Origin: Candidatus Dormiibacter inghamiae
GTDB lineage: Bacteria > Chloroflexota > Dormibacteria > Dormibacterales > Dormibacteraceae
Length of the DNA stretch: 64,000 nt
Direction of reading: 5' to 3'
NCBI GenBank assembly: GCA_016464825.1
Contig: JAEKNQ010000035.1
Span: 1-64,000, forward strand
In this document: positions 17,334 to 26,161 of the stretch, in pieces
Layout of the letters: each line of letters starts with the position of its first letter
Numbering within the stretch: the first letter of the stretch is position 1
Program-made: the position numbers and the translations under genes
Notes under the pieces: model-generated
Told to the model about the DNA's origin: nothing
Databases searched by the model: none
Seen by the model: the letters and a program-made list of their open reading frames with translations, nothing else

Positions 17334-17954
17334 ATGGTGATTCGGAATGTGATTGGTCGACCAGTGCTCGTGCTGGCGCCAGCTGTTCTGGTGGCTGCGG
17401 CTTGCGGTGGGACGAGCGCGACACCCACGAACGGGGGCAAGTACAGCGGCACCATCCACATCGCCTCTTCGACTTGGACCGGCTATGCGGCCCTCTACGC
17501 GGCCGACAAAAAGCAGTTTTGGAAGCAGCATGGTCTGGATGTCGACTTCACCGACGTGGAGGATCCAGTACTGCGTCTTAACGCACTCAATGCGGGTCAG
17601 CTACAGGGCATGGCTTCGACTGTCGATGCCTTCGCCCGAGCGGCGTCGCAAGGTGTGCCAGCGGTTCAGGTCTTTCCGATCGATGCGTCGGTCGGCGGCG
17701 ATGGCATTCTGGCCAAGAACGACATCCAGTCGGTGAAGGATCTGAAGGGCAAGACAGTTGCCGTGAATCAGGGCTCAGTGTCAGAGTGGTTCCTGGCCCA
17801 GGTGCTGAAGCGCAATGGAATGTCGCCTAGCCGCATCGCTGCTGCGACGTGGACTGCGTCGAGCGACCGCAAGTGGGAGTGCCCAGCAGTCCGGCCTCAC
17901 CGTCCACAGCGATTCGGCGATGTGCGCCCATCAAGTGCGTGTCACAGATTGTGA
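17334..17954 (+). pseudogene. Truncated NMT1/TauA-type substrate-binding lipoprotein
   Basis: The open frame begins like an ABC transporter binding protein: ATG with AGGGAG upstream, hydrophobic signal with lipobox VAAACGG, then TIHIASSTWTGYAALYAADKKQFWKQHGLDV and DLKGKTVAVNQGSVSEWFL, typical of nitrate/taurine/thiamine-precursor (NMT1/SsuA) binding proteins. Homology-like sequence stops near residue 170 (about 17850); the rest is low-complexity Arg/Pro/Ser reading, and the frame ends at 206 residues where about 330 are expected. No continuation is seen in the other frames before the DUF993 gene, and no permease or ATPase follows. It looks like a deletion remnant of an importer once divergent from the agmatinase gene. 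Confidence 0.75.
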
Positions 17955-18015
17955 TCGCGGGGATTGGTGTGCCACCCCGGATCGTGCCGAAGCAGTCCAG
18001 AGGGTCACCGGCTTT

Positions 18016-19179
18016 TCAGTCGGCGCCGGCCAACTTCAGTACCGCGCGCATCCGGTCTACCGCCAACTCGGGGTCGCGGAGCAGGCCCGCTCGGTCCGCC
18101 AGCATGAACGTCTCCGCGAGGTGCACGGTCGAGCGCCCGCTTTCGAGGCCGCCGACCATCTTGAAGTGATCCTGGTGCCCGTTGAGGTATGCGACGAAGA
18201 CGACGCCAGTTTTGTAGTAGAAGGTGGGCGCCTCGAAAATGTGCCGCGAGAGCGGAACGGTGGGCTCCAGAATCCTTTCGAAGCGGATCTTGTCTCCCTC
18301 GTCCAGCGCCGCCAAGGCGGCGGATGCCGCCGGCGCGATCACATCGAACGCTCCCAATAGCGCGTCCGAGTGATATTCACCGTCGCCGCCAATGGTCGTG
18401 GGGTAGTCGAAGTCATCGCCCGTGTACATGCGGACGCCGTTGGGCAATCCCGATCGCATCACGATTTCGCGGCGCTGGTCGAGCAGTGAGAGCTTGACGC
18501 CGTCCACCTTGAGCGGCTGCGCGCGGATGATCTCGAGGCAGGTCGCCATCGCCCGGTCCAGGTCGGCCGACCCCCAGTAGCCCGCCAGGAGAGGGTCGAA
18601 AGCCTCGCCCAGCCAGTGGATCAGCGCCGGTCGTTCCAGCTGCGAGAGCACCCGGCCGTAGACCTTCAGGTAGTCGTCGGGCCCTGTGGCGATGCGCGCC
18701 AGCTCTCGCGAGGCCATCAGCACCACCTGTCCGCCCTCGCCCTCAACGAAGCCGCACTGCTCCTCGTAGGCCGCGATCACGTCCTCCAGCGAGCGGGCCG
18801 AGTCCGGCCTCAGCTGGTCGGTCTGGGCGCCGCATACGATTCGTCCCCCGGCCGCCTTGGCTTCCGCCACCGAGCGCCGAATCAGCTCCTTGCAGGCCTG
18901 CCAGTCCAGCCCCATGCCGCGCTGGGCGGTGTCCATTGCCTCGGCAACGCCAAGTCCGTAGCGCCAGATGTGGCGGCGGAAGGCGAGCGTGGCCTCCCAG
19001 TCGATGGCGGCCGGCGAGACGGGCGTGGTGTCGGCCAGCGCGTCGGCGACCACGTGCACGGCGGCGTAGGGTAGCCGCGTGCGCGGCTGCGACCCACCAT
19101 CCGCGTACAGAAAATTGCCCTCGACCGTGTAGTCGATTAAGGTCCCCTCGCGCGTCGGCATCCGCAGCTTCTCAGGCAT
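18016..19179 (-). CDS. DUF993 family protein (DapA/TIM-barrel aldolase-like)
   Basis: A 387-residue protein whose length and sequence style match DUF993, a family related to dihydrodipicolinate-synthase-type TIM-barrel aldolases. Visible stretches include GGRIVCGAQTDQL, GGQVVLMASRELA, PALIHWLGEAFDP, KVDGVKLSLLD (Lys that could form the Schiff base), and MYTGDDFDYPTTIGGDG. Its start overlaps the stop of the PLP-enzyme gene by 8 bp, so it belongs to the operon 21300-18016. The family's reaction is uncertain; a retro-aldol or decarboxylation step in sugar-acid or inositol-like catabolism is the best inference. Confidence 0.85.
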   Translation of the reverse strand: MPEKLRMPTREGTLIDYTVEGNFLYADGGSQPRTRLPYAAVHVVADALADTTPVSPAAIDWEATLAFRRHIWRYGLGVAEAMDTAQRGMGLDWQACKELIRRSVAEAKAAGGRIVCGAQTDQLRPDSARSLEDVIAAYEEQCGFVEGEGGQVVLMASRELARIATGPDDYLKVYGRVLSQLERPALIHWLGEAFDPLLAGYWGSADLDRAMATCLEIIRAQPLKVDGVKLSLLDQRREIVMRSGLPNGVRMYTGDDFDYPTTIGGDGEYHSDALLGAFDVIAPAASAALAALDEGDKIRFERILEPTVPLSRHIFEAPTFYYKTGVVFVAYLNGHQDHFKMVGGLESGRSTVHLAETFMLADRAGLLRDPELAVDRMRAVLKLAGAD

Positions 19180-20302
19180 CGAGCAGGTCCCTCTGGGCTG
19201 GATTGCGGGCCGCCCGCCAGCCCTGAGCGTCGACCGATCGCCAGCGAGTGCCGGTGGCGCTGAAGAAGAGCAGCTCTGACTGCAGGTTGACGCAGGTGCA
19301 GGCGTGGGTCGGGACGATCGCGAGCCGCCGGCCGATGCCTAGCCGGTCGAGGCCCTCGCCGGCCAGCACGCCATGCTCCTCGCTCAGGCGCTCCAGGCGC
19401 AGGCTGGGATGGCCCAGCACGATGCCCAGACCCTCCATTCGGGTCACGCGTAGGTCGCTGGACAGGCTCTTGGAACCTGCATCCACCACCACGCGGTCGG
19501 GGTGGACGGAGACGACGGTGGCGATCACCGCCAGCGCAGAGTCCTCCAGGCGCTGACTGCCCAGCGTGATCTGGTTAGCATCGCCGTAGACGTAGGTGCC
19601 GGGCCGCAGTTCGGTGATCCCTTTCTCGCGGCCGGCGCTGTCGGCTGTGGGCGTGGAACCGACGCTCAGGGTTCGGGACTCGAAGCCGCGGCGCCGTAGC
19701 AGCATCGCCGTCTCCAGCAGCGCCTGCGCCTCCTCGTCCGCAGCCCGTCGCCGCGCCTCCTGGGTCTCTGCCTTGTAGGCGTGGCCGCCGTGCGTGAGCA
19801 GGCCGCGCACCCGCGCCGGGCCGACGCGGCCGACCAACTCCAGCACCGCGTCGGCACTCGCCACGCCCGGCGCGGTACCCATCCGGTGCATCCCGCTGTC
19901 TACCTCCCAGAGCACCTCCACGCCGTCCGGTAGGCCGTCGGCCAGCTCGACCTGGTCGATCGAGACCGCCAATCGCCGCACCCGCCCGGCCAGCTCGGCC
20001 AGGCGCCGTCGCTTCGGCTCACCGACGGGCGGATGCGCGATCAGGAGGTCCTCCACCCCCGCGTCGGCGAACACTTCGGCCTCCCGCAGGGTGGCGCAGG
20101 TCAGCCCGATCGCCCCGTGCTCCAGCTGGCGGCCCGCCACGTAGCGCGATTTGTGCGTCTTGGCATGCGGCCGCAGCTTCACCGCCGCGCTGGCAGCGAT
20201 ACGCGCCATGGCGGCCAGGTTGGCCTCCATTCGCTCTTCGTCGACGACGGCCAGTGGGGTCAGCTCGGGCTCGGCCGCAGCCAGGGCATGCTCGAGGTTC
20301 AT
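19172..20302 (-). CDS. D-threonine aldolase / D-serine dehydratase-like PLP enzyme (DSD1 family)
   Basis: A 376-residue fold-type III PLP enzyme. The PLP lysine is Lys48 in KLRPHAKTHKS, followed by an alanine-racemase-like barrel (about residues 15-245) and a D-serine-dehydratase-like C-terminal domain with zinc-site residues in THACTCVNL. Members cleave D-threonine-type 3-hydroxy-amino acids or dehydrate D-serine. The start ATG at 20302 overlaps the upstream MetE-like gene (ATGA). It sits between a MetE-like and a DUF993 gene, which suggests catabolism of a beta-hydroxy D-amino acid or related metabolite. Confidence 0.88.
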   Translation of the reverse strand: MNLEHALAAAEPELTPLAVVDEERMEANLAAMARIAASAAVKLRPHAKTHKSRYVAGRQLEHGAIGLTCATLREAEVFADAGVEDLLIAHPPVGEPKRRRLAELAGRVRRLAVSIDQVELADGLPDGVEVLWEVDSGMHRMGTAPGVASADAVLELVGRVGPARVRGLLTHGGHAYKAETQEARRRAADEEAQALLETAMLLRRRGFESRTLSVGSTPTADSAGREKGITELRPGTYVYGDANQITLGSQRLEDSALAVIATVVSVHPDRVVVDAGSKSLSSDLRVTRMEGLGIVLGHPSLRLERLSEEHGVLAGEGLDRLGIGRRLAIVPTHACTCVNLQSELLFFSATGTRWRSVDAQGWRAARNPAQRDLLDA

Positions 20303-21300
20303 TCGGGTCGGCCCTCGAAGAGGTCCCGGCCGGTCTTGAGGGCCCTGATCTTGCCGTCGGCAACGTGGCGGGGCAGCACCCAAAAGCCGCAGTCGGGATG
20401 CGCGTAGGCGATGCGCTCGGGGCCGCCAAGCAGCTGCGCCGCACCCTCCAGGCGGCGCGCAATCGTCTCCGGCAACTCGATCACAGTGTCCTTGATGTCG
20501 ATCACGCCCACACCAAAGCGGGCGTTGGTGAGCTCCTTGAGAGGCTCCAACTGCGAGATGCCGGGCCGGGCGCTTTCCAGCAACCAATGATCGACGCGCA
20601 GCCGCTCGAAGAACGGCACCAAAGCTGCCATCTCGCCGCTCTGGATCTTCTGGCCGCCGTAGTTGCCGAAGCAGACGTGCACCGCGGGCTTCCCCGGCAC
20701 CGCCTCCAGGACGCGGTTCACCGCCTCGGCCGCCAGCTCGCAGTCCTGCGGGCGCCCCGGTAGGTTGGCCTCGTCCACCTGCACGACCTCCGCGTCGATC
20801 TCCCGCACCTGGTTCGCCAGTACGTCGGCGATAGCGAAGATCACATCCTCGAGGCTGCCGTAGTGGTGGTCGAGCAATGTCCGGCCGAGCATATAGGGGC
20901 TGGTCAGCGTGAACTTGAACCGCCCGAGGGCCAAATTCTTCACCCGCTGCCAGGCCGCGGGTAGATCCAGCGTCCCCTCCCCGATCTGCCCCTCCACTAC
21001 GCCGGCGGGCTTGCGCCGGAACCGGAAGTCGGGGTTGGAGTGGAACTCGCGGACGTCGCTGCGCGTGATCTTGCTGCGTACGCCGAGCAGCGGCTCGACG
21101 AAGTACTCGATCATCCCGTTCGTCTCGGGATGGTTGACGTCGAACCGATAGAACTCACCGTCGGTCAGGAGATCAATCCCGACCTCCCGCTGCAGCTGGA
21201 TTACCACCGAGGTGGCATCGGTCAGCCCCTGCTCGGAAGGGTGGGCGCGGAGCCAGTCGGGCAGCGGATAGCTGCCGACCAGAGTGGTCTCAATTGACAT
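20299..21300 (-). CDS. Second MetE-like zinc enzyme (cobalamin-independent methionine synthase II family)
   Basis: A 333-residue protein homologous to the catalytic domain of MetE. Zinc ligands are His208 and Cys210 (VHVCFGNYGG), probably the Glu in LLESARPG, and Cys304 (AHPDCGFWV). The N-terminal motif is TLVGSYPLPDW. It is a distant paralogue of the protein at 812-1954; both lack the MetE N-terminal half. Start ATG at 21300 is chosen over 21318 because family members begin just before this motif; neither start has a clear ribosome site. It is the first gene of the operon facing the LacI gene across the two operators at 21337-21364. The reaction may be thioether or alkyl transfer in catabolism. 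Confidence 0.85.
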   Translation of the reverse strand: MSIETTLVGSYPLPDWLRAHPSEQGLTDATSVVIQLQREVGIDLLTDGEFYRFDVNHPETNGMIEYFVEPLLGVRSKITRSDVREFHSNPDFRFRRKPAGVVEGQIGEGTLDLPAAWQRVKNLALGRFKFTLTSPYMLGRTLLDHHYGSLEDVIFAIADVLANQVREIDAEVVQVDEANLPGRPQDCELAAEAVNRVLEAVPGKPAVHVCFGNYGGQKIQSGEMAALVPFFERLRVDHWLLESARPGISQLEPLKELTNARFGVGVIDIKDTVIELPETIARRLEGAAQLLGGPERIAYAHPDCGFWVLPRHVADGKIRALKTGRDLFEGRPE

Positions 21301-21336
21301 CGGCTGAGCCACCACCATAGTATCGTTCGATCCGAG

Positions 21337-21364
21337 GGAAACCGATTTCCGGAAAACGACTTCC
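21337..21364. promoter_or_regulatory. Two adjacent LacI-type operators in a divergent promoter
   Basis: GGAAACCGATTTCC (21337-21350) is followed without a gap by GGAAAACGACTTCC (21351-21364). Both are imperfect palindromes around a central CG, the usual LacI-family operator form. They lie in the 83-bp space between the MetE-like gene start (21300, minus) and the LacI regulator (21384, plus), where they would block both promoters. The likely binder is the adjacent LacI protein. Confidence 0.65.
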
Positions 21365-21383
21365 TCCGCCGACGATTGGAGAC

Positions 21384-22403
21384 GTGGCGCGGCTGGCCGA
21401 CGTGTCGGCGAGCACTGCGTCACGCGCCCTCAACCCGGCCCACAGCCATCCGGTCAACCCCGCAACCCGAAAGCGCGTGCTGGAGGCAACTTCCAAGCTG
21501 AACTACCAGCCCAACCTGATGGCGCGCGGTCTCCGGAGCCGCCGCCTCCCCACGATCTCAGTCATCGTGCATGACATCACCGACGCATACTTCGCCGAGA
21601 TCGTCCGTGGCGCGGCCGACGAGGCTAACAGGAATTCCTTCCTCACGTTCGTCTGTTCCAGCCGCCGCGACCCCGCGGTCGAACTCCGGTACGTCGAGAT
21701 GCTCCGCCTCTCCGGTGTCTCTGCCGTCCTCTTCGCAGCGGGCGGTCTTCTTGATCGCGCCTATCAGAGAGCCATGAAGAAGCAGGTGGAGGCGATCCAG
21801 GAGTACGGCGGCTCGGTGGTGGCGCTGGCGCCCAGGGTGGAGCGCTGGCCCACCGAGGTTTGCGATAACCGCGGGGGCGCCCAGCTGATGACCGAGCACC
21901 TACTCCGCCTCGGTCATCACCGCATCGCCTTCATCACCGGCCCGCCCCAAGTTCGTACCAGCCATGAGCGCGAGGCAGGCTATGTCCTGGCGATGAAGGC
22001 GGCCGGCCACGATCCGCTGGTCGCGCCGGGCGATTTCACTGAACCCGGGGGCGAGCAGGCCACCGCCCGGCTCCTTGACTCCCGCGCAGGCTTCACTGCG
22101 CTGTTCATCTCGAACGACACCATGGCATTGGGTGCGCTGTCGGAGCTCCGCAAGCGCAAGGTGGAAGTCCCCCGCGACCTGAGCCTCGGCGTCTTCGGCG
22201 ATATCCCCGCCTGGGGCTACACCACGCCCCGGCTCACCGCGATCCGCATCGGCCTTGCCGAGATCGGCGTCGCCGGCGTCCGTCGCGCGCTCGCCATCCT
22301 GCAGGGCCAAGACTCATCGCCGCGAGTCCGAGTACATCCCGTAAGCCTCGTCGAGCGCGACTCCACCGCGCCGCTCCGGCGGACGGCGGCTGCCCTCGCC
22401 TAA
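21384..22403 (+). CDS. LacI-family transcriptional regulator
   Basis: A LacI-type regulator of about 339 residues. The HTH is at the very N-terminus (ARLADVSASTASRAL), then the DNA-minor-groove hinge (PNLMARGLRSRR) and the periplasmic-binding-like sensor domain (SVIVHDITDAYFAEIV, LGHHRIAFITGP, TALFISNDTMALGAL, LSLGVFGDIPAWGYTTPRLT). The GTG at 21384 is the first standard start, but the preceding in-frame codons read PTIGD, which completes the normal LacI helix 1 (TIGDVARLADVS); upstream only ATT (21375) or ATC (21330) could serve. The real start is therefore uncertain. It heads a plus-strand operon running through the ABC importer to the creatininase gene and probably autoregulates through 21337-21364. 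Confidence 0.9.
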   Translation: MARLADVSASTASRALNPAHSHPVNPATRKRVLEATSKLNYQPNLMARGLRSRRLPTISVIVHDITDAYFAEIVRGAADEANRNSFLTFVCSSRRDPAVELRYVEMLRLSGVSAVLFAAGGLLDRAYQRAMKKQVEAIQEYGGSVVALAPRVERWPTEVCDNRGGAQLMTEHLLRLGHHRIAFITGPPQVRTSHEREAGYVLAMKAAGHDPLVAPGDFTEPGGEQATARLLDSRAGFTALFISNDTMALGALSELRKRKVEVPRDLSLGVFGDIPAWGYTTPRLTAIRIGLAEIGVAGVRRALAILQGQDSSPRVRVHPVSLVERDSTAPLRRTAAALA

Positions 22404-22412
22404 GGACGCCGG

Positions 22413-23237
22413 GTGTTAGGGATGAAGAATGTCTCACAACCAAGCTGGCAAGGCGACCGGCGCACGTCGGATATCGAAATCGAGGGGATCCGCGTTCAGT
22501 ACGGTCGGCTGGTCGCGCTCGACCACACGACGATGTCGGTCGGCGCCCGTGAGTTCGTCAGCCTGCTCGGCCCTTCCGGCTGCGGGAAGACGACCCTTCT
22601 GAAGGTTGTCGGGGGCCTCCTGCGGCCAAGCCAGGGCAGCGTTCGGATTCAGGGCGGCAGCGTCGAGGAGGCGCGCAAACGGCGCGCCTTCGGCTTTGTC
22701 TTTCAGGATGCCACCTTGCTGCCCTGGCGCAATCTGCGGGGCAACACCAAGCTGCTGGCCGAGATCATCGGCGGTAAGGCCCTCGACGACGGCCGGATTG
22801 ACGAGTTGACTGAGCTGGTCGGTCTGAAGGGCTTCGAGAAGAGCTATCCCTCGGAGTTGAGCGGCGGTATGAAGCAGCGCGCGGCGATCGTGCGAGCCCT
22901 TGCCTTCGACCCCCAAGTCCTACTCATGGACGAGCCCTTCGCCGCTCTCGACGCCCTCACCCGGGACCATCTGGGCGAGGTCCTCCTGAACGTTTGGCGG
23001 GGTCAGAAGCCGGTGCTCTTCGTGACCCATTCCATCGAGGAGGCCGCCTTCCTCTCCGACCGCGTCGTGGTCATGACCGCGCGACCCGGCAGGGTCCTGG
23101 AGGAGGTCCCGATCCCGCTACCCCGACCACGCACGAATCACCTGAAGGAGACGCGAGAGTTCTTCGAAGTTACCCGGCAGCTGCGGCGCCTGATCGACCA
23201 GGCCCAGCGCGTTGCCGGAGAGGAGGTACGAGCATGA
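22413..23237 (+). CDS. NitT/TauT-type ABC transporter ATP-binding protein
   Basis: A 274-residue ATPase of the nitrate/sulfonate/taurine importer class. It has Walker [11 protein letters not shown]-loop [13 protein letters not shown] (the PWRN form is typical of SsuB/TauB), signature LSGGMKQR, Walker [13 protein letters not shown] and switch His in [12 protein letters not shown] at 22413 follows AAGGA with 6-base spacing and lies 9 bp after the LacI stop. It overlaps the permease gene by 4 bp (ATGA). Confidence 0.93.
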   Translation: MLGMKNVSQPSWQGDRRTSDIEIEGIRVQYGRLVALDHTTMSVGAREFVSLLGPSGCGKTTLLKVVGGLLRPSQGSVRIQGGSVEEARKRRAFGFVFQDATLLPWRNLRGNTKLLAEIIGGKALDDGRIDELTELVGLKGFEKSYPSELSGGMKQRAAIVRALAFDPQVLLMDEPFAALDALTRDHLGEVLLNVWRGQKPVLFVTHSIEEAAFLSDRVVVMTARPGRVLEEVPIPLPRPRTNHLKETREFFEVTRQLRRLIDQAQRVAGEEVRA

Positions 23238-24010
23238 ATGTCATCGGGTTGGCGCGACGGGCGGCGCCGATACTCTTCCTGATCTTCTGCGTGGTCGCCT
23301 GGCAGCTGATCTGCACGATCGCCCACGTCCGGACCTACGTGCTGCCGGCCCCCAGCGCCATCCTCCTGCGGCTCTACCACTCCTGGTCGATCCTGGAGCC
23401 GCACACCTTGGTCACCCTCGAAGAGACCCTCGTTGGCTTCGTCCTAGGCTCCTTGGTCGGCTTCGTACTCGCGCTGCTGATCGCGTACAACCGGCTGGTC
23501 GAGGAGATGCTCTACCCCCTGATCGTGGCGTCGCAGGCGGTCCCGAAGCTGGCCATCGCTCCCCTCTTCATCCTCTGGTTCGGCTTCGGGATCTGGCCCA
23601 AAGTCGTGGTGACGATCCTGCTGGTCTTCTTTCCTGTGGTGGTCACCAGCGCCGAGGGCCTGCTGTGGGTGGACCGCAACCTGATTGACCTTCTCCGCTC
23701 CGTCTCCGCGAACCCGCTTCAGGTCTTCTTGAAGGTCCGGCTTCCGCACGCCTTACCCCAGGTGCTGGCGGGGCTCAAGATCGGCATCACCCTCGCGGTG
23801 GTCGGAGCCGTCGTCGGCGAGTGGGTCGGGGCAGACAAGGGCCTGGGCTACCTGATCATCTTTGCCGACTCCCAGCTCGACACGACCCTGAGCTTCGCGT
23901 CCATCACCGTGCTGGTGGCCATGGGCGTCGTGCTCTTTCTCGGCATGGACGTCCTCGGACGTCTGATCACCCCCTGGCAGCGCGTTCGCGTCCAGGATCC
24001 AGGTCTGTAG
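23234..24010 (+). CDS. NitT/TauT-type ABC transporter permease
   Basis: A 258-residue membrane protein with about six hydrophobic segments and the BPD_transp_1 architecture. Recognisable parts are [43 protein letters not shown] and the EAA-like loop [31 protein letters not shown]. The ATG overlaps the ATPase stop and is preceded by GGAGAGGAGG. It forms the channel for the substrate bound by the lipoprotein encoded next. Confidence 0.93.
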   Translation: MNVIGLARRAAPILFLIFCVVAWQLICTIAHVRTYVLPAPSAILLRLYHSWSILEPHTLVTLEETLVGFVLGSLVGFVLALLIAYNRLVEEMLYPLIVASQAVPKLAIAPLFILWFGFGIWPKVVVTILLVFFPVVVTSAEGLLWVDRNLIDLLRSVSANPLQVFLKVRLPHALPQVLAGLKIGITLAVVGAVVGEWVGADKGLGYLIIFADSQLDTTLSFASITVLVAMGVVLFLGMDVLGRLITPWQRVRVQDPGL

Positions 24011-24021
24011 GAGGACGATCG

Positions 24022-25077
24022 ATGCTTCGAAAAGTTGCCTTAGCCGCGATCGCGGCCACCACCCTTGCCCTCGTCGCCTGCGGAGGCAGCGGCGGCAGCA
24101 GCCAGTCCAGCCCCAGCTCGGCCGGCGGCTGCAGCTCGCCAACCAGCTTCAAGTTCAGGCTCAACTGGGTCCTCGACACCGAACAGGTTGCCTACTACAC
24201 GGCCCTCGACAAGGGCTGGTACAAGGACGCCTGCCTCGACCCCCAGTTCCAGCCCGGTAACGGATCCACCACGACCGTCCAGCTCGTCGCCAACGGCTCT
24301 GCCGATATGGGCGTGGCCGACGCCATCTCGATCATTCCGGGCCAGTCGAAGGGTCTACCCGTGACTGCAGTCGGTGCGGTCTTTCAGCACAACGCCTTCG
24401 CCCTGGTGATACGGCAGGCCGCGCTGGCCCCAGAGCAGAAGAGCCAGCAGAAGCTGGATCCCAGCGTCCTCTACGGCAAGACCTTCGGCGCTGTACCCGG
24501 CAGCTCGCCCTTCATCCTCTGGCAGGCGTTCGTGAAGCAGCAACACCTCGACACCTCCAAGATCAAGCAGGTCTCGATCTCAGCCCCTGGCTATGCCGAG
24601 ATGGCGACGGGCAAGGTCGACTTCTTGGCCAACTTCTTCACCGCGAAGGCCGTCCTCGACGGCGCGGGGACACCGGTGGCGCTCGTCAAGGGCGAGGACT
24701 ACGGCCAGAAGGCCTATGGCCTGACCTACCTTGTGAACGACGACTGGGGGAACGGTCACGCCAAGCAGATCGCTGACTTCCTGAAGGTCACCCAGCGGGC
24801 GCTCCAGTACACCAGCGACCATCCCGAGGAGGGCGTCAAAGAGCTCTGCAAGTACAACCAGACCCTCTGCCAGGACCAGCACAACACCGACGTCAACGTC
24901 GCGCAGTGGAAGGAAACCATCCCGCTTTTTCCGAACCTCATCAAGGGCAAACCGATGCTCTGCATCGACACGAATACCTGGAAGTCGACAGAGGACGTCG
25001 TGAAGCAGACCGGCGTCGCGGACAGTGTTCCAGATTCGTCCAAGTCCTTCACCAACAAGTACCTGTCCGGCTGCTGA
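24022..25077 (+). CDS. NMT1/ThiY-type substrate-binding lipoprotein
   Basis: A 351-residue exported lipoprotein with lipobox VACGG (Cys about 22) and a Ser/Gly-rich linker. The mature part, FKFRLNWVLDTEQVAYYTALDKGWYKDACLDPQFQPGNGS, resembles NMT1/ThiY-type (pyrimidine precursor, taurine, nitrate) binding proteins. At least five Cys residues in the mature part could form disulphides. GTAGGAGG precedes the ATG. With the two preceding genes it makes a complete importer. A pyrimidine-like or amino-acid-derived ligand is plausible from family membership and the amidohydrolase downstream. Confidence 0.92.
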   Translation: MLRKVALAAIAATTLALVACGGSGGSSQSSPSSAGGCSSPTSFKFRLNWVLDTEQVAYYTALDKGWYKDACLDPQFQPGNGSTTTVQLVANGSADMGVADAISIIPGQSKGLPVTAVGAVFQHNAFALVIRQAALAPEQKSQQKLDPSVLYGKTFGAVPGSSPFILWQAFVKQQHLDTSKIKQVSISAPGYAEMATGKVDFLANFFTAKAVLDGAGTPVALVKGEDYGQKAYGLTYLVNDDWGNGHAKQIADFLKVTQRALQYTSDHPEEGVKELCKYNQTLCQDQHNTDVNVAQWKETIPLFPNLIKGKPMLCIDTNTWKSTEDVVKQTGVADSVPDSSKSFTNKYLSGC

Positions 25078-25093
25078 CCAAAGGAGTCTTTCC

Positions 25094-26104
25094 TTGAAGC
25101 TAGGCGTCTTCTTGCCCTCGTACCTCCTGCTCGGGCAGCAGGCCAAGCACGGCGACCAGATCCGCCGCTTCGCGGTCCGGGCGGAGGAGCTCGGCTTCGA
25201 ATCCCTTTTCATCACCGACCACCTGCTGACGGCCAGCCGCTTCTATCGGGTCAGCTGGACCGAGCCGCTGATGACGCTCAGCCACGCCGCCGCTGTGACC
25301 AGCCGGATTGAGCTCGGCACCTCGGTGCTTGTGCTGCCGACCCACAACCCGGTGGTGCTGGCGAAGGAGATCGCGACCCTCCAGCACCTCTCTGGCGGCC
25401 GCTACATCTATGGGCTGGGCACCGGCTGGTACCCGCCCGAATTCGAATCAACTGGCGGCAGGCGGGAGCAGCGTGGGCGCCGCACCGACGAGGTCCTGGA
25501 GGCCTCTATGCAACTTCTGAAGGCGCCTCAGCAGACCTTTCAGGGCCGCTACTACCAATTCGAGGACATCACCGTCGAGCCGCTAAGCCACGTCCCCCCG
25601 GTCTGGGTGGCGGGTGGCCGGCAATACGCCCATGAGGCCAGCCCGGACCAGCCGAGGATGGACCCCAAGGTGCTGGATCGGATCTGCCGCTGGGATGGAT
25701 GGATCGCCCGGCCTACCTCGCGTCCCGAGCAGATCATCGAGGACCTCCGTGAGATCGACGAGGGGCTCGCCAAACGGGGCCGATCGCGCGCCCAGCTCGG
25801 CTTCACGGTCGCCCACGAGAACTTCTGCTGGCTCAGTGAGAAGAGCCGTCCCGACGACATCATCGCGGAGCAGAAGGATCGCATGCTAGCCGTCGTCTCT
25901 GGCGAGCGGCCCTGGGACTATATCGAAGCGGTGTACCTCACGGGGAGCATCGATCGCATCCAGGAGCGCATTCAGGAGCGCATCGACGTGGGAGTGGAGC
26001 ACATGTTCCTGCACACCATGAACGCCGATCTAAACCAGCTGGAACTCTTCGCCAAGCACCTGCTCGAGCCCTTCAAATCTGTCCGGTCCGCGGCCGCGCG
26101 ATGA
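25094..26104 (+). CDS. LLM-class flavin/F420-dependent monooxygenase or dehydrogenase
   Basis: A 336-residue luciferase-like TIM-barrel oxidoreductase. Visible parts are the N-terminal KLGVFLPSYLL strand, GFESLFITDHLLTASRFY, ELGTSVLVLPTHNPVVLAKEIATLQHLSGGR (the strand-helix pair at the flavin site) and GLGTGWYPPEFE. Members use FMN (two-component monooxygenases such as RutA or alkanesulfonate monooxygenase) or F420. The start is TTG at 25094 with AAGGAG 7 bases upstream; the longer frame would overlap the lipoprotein gene. As the first enzyme after the importer it probably attacks the imported substrate by oxygenation. Confidence 0.88.
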   Translation: MKLGVFLPSYLLLGQQAKHGDQIRRFAVRAEELGFESLFITDHLLTASRFYRVSWTEPLMTLSHAAAVTSRIELGTSVLVLPTHNPVVLAKEIATLQHLSGGRYIYGLGTGWYPPEFESTGGRREQRGRRTDEVLEASMQLLKAPQQTFQGRYYQFEDITVEPLSHVPPVWVAGGRQYAHEASPDQPRMDPKVLDRICRWDGWIARPTSRPEQIIEDLREIDEGLAKRGRSRAQLGFTVAHENFCWLSEKSRPDDIIAEQKDRMLAVVSGERPWDYIEAVYLTGSIDRIQERIQERIDVGVEHMFLHTMNADLNQLELFAKHLLEPFKSVRSAAAR

Positions 26105-26161
26105 ATCCTAAACGAGAGCGGCCGGCGTCCGTTTCTATGGCTGTGACGTTCGGTGGCTGAC

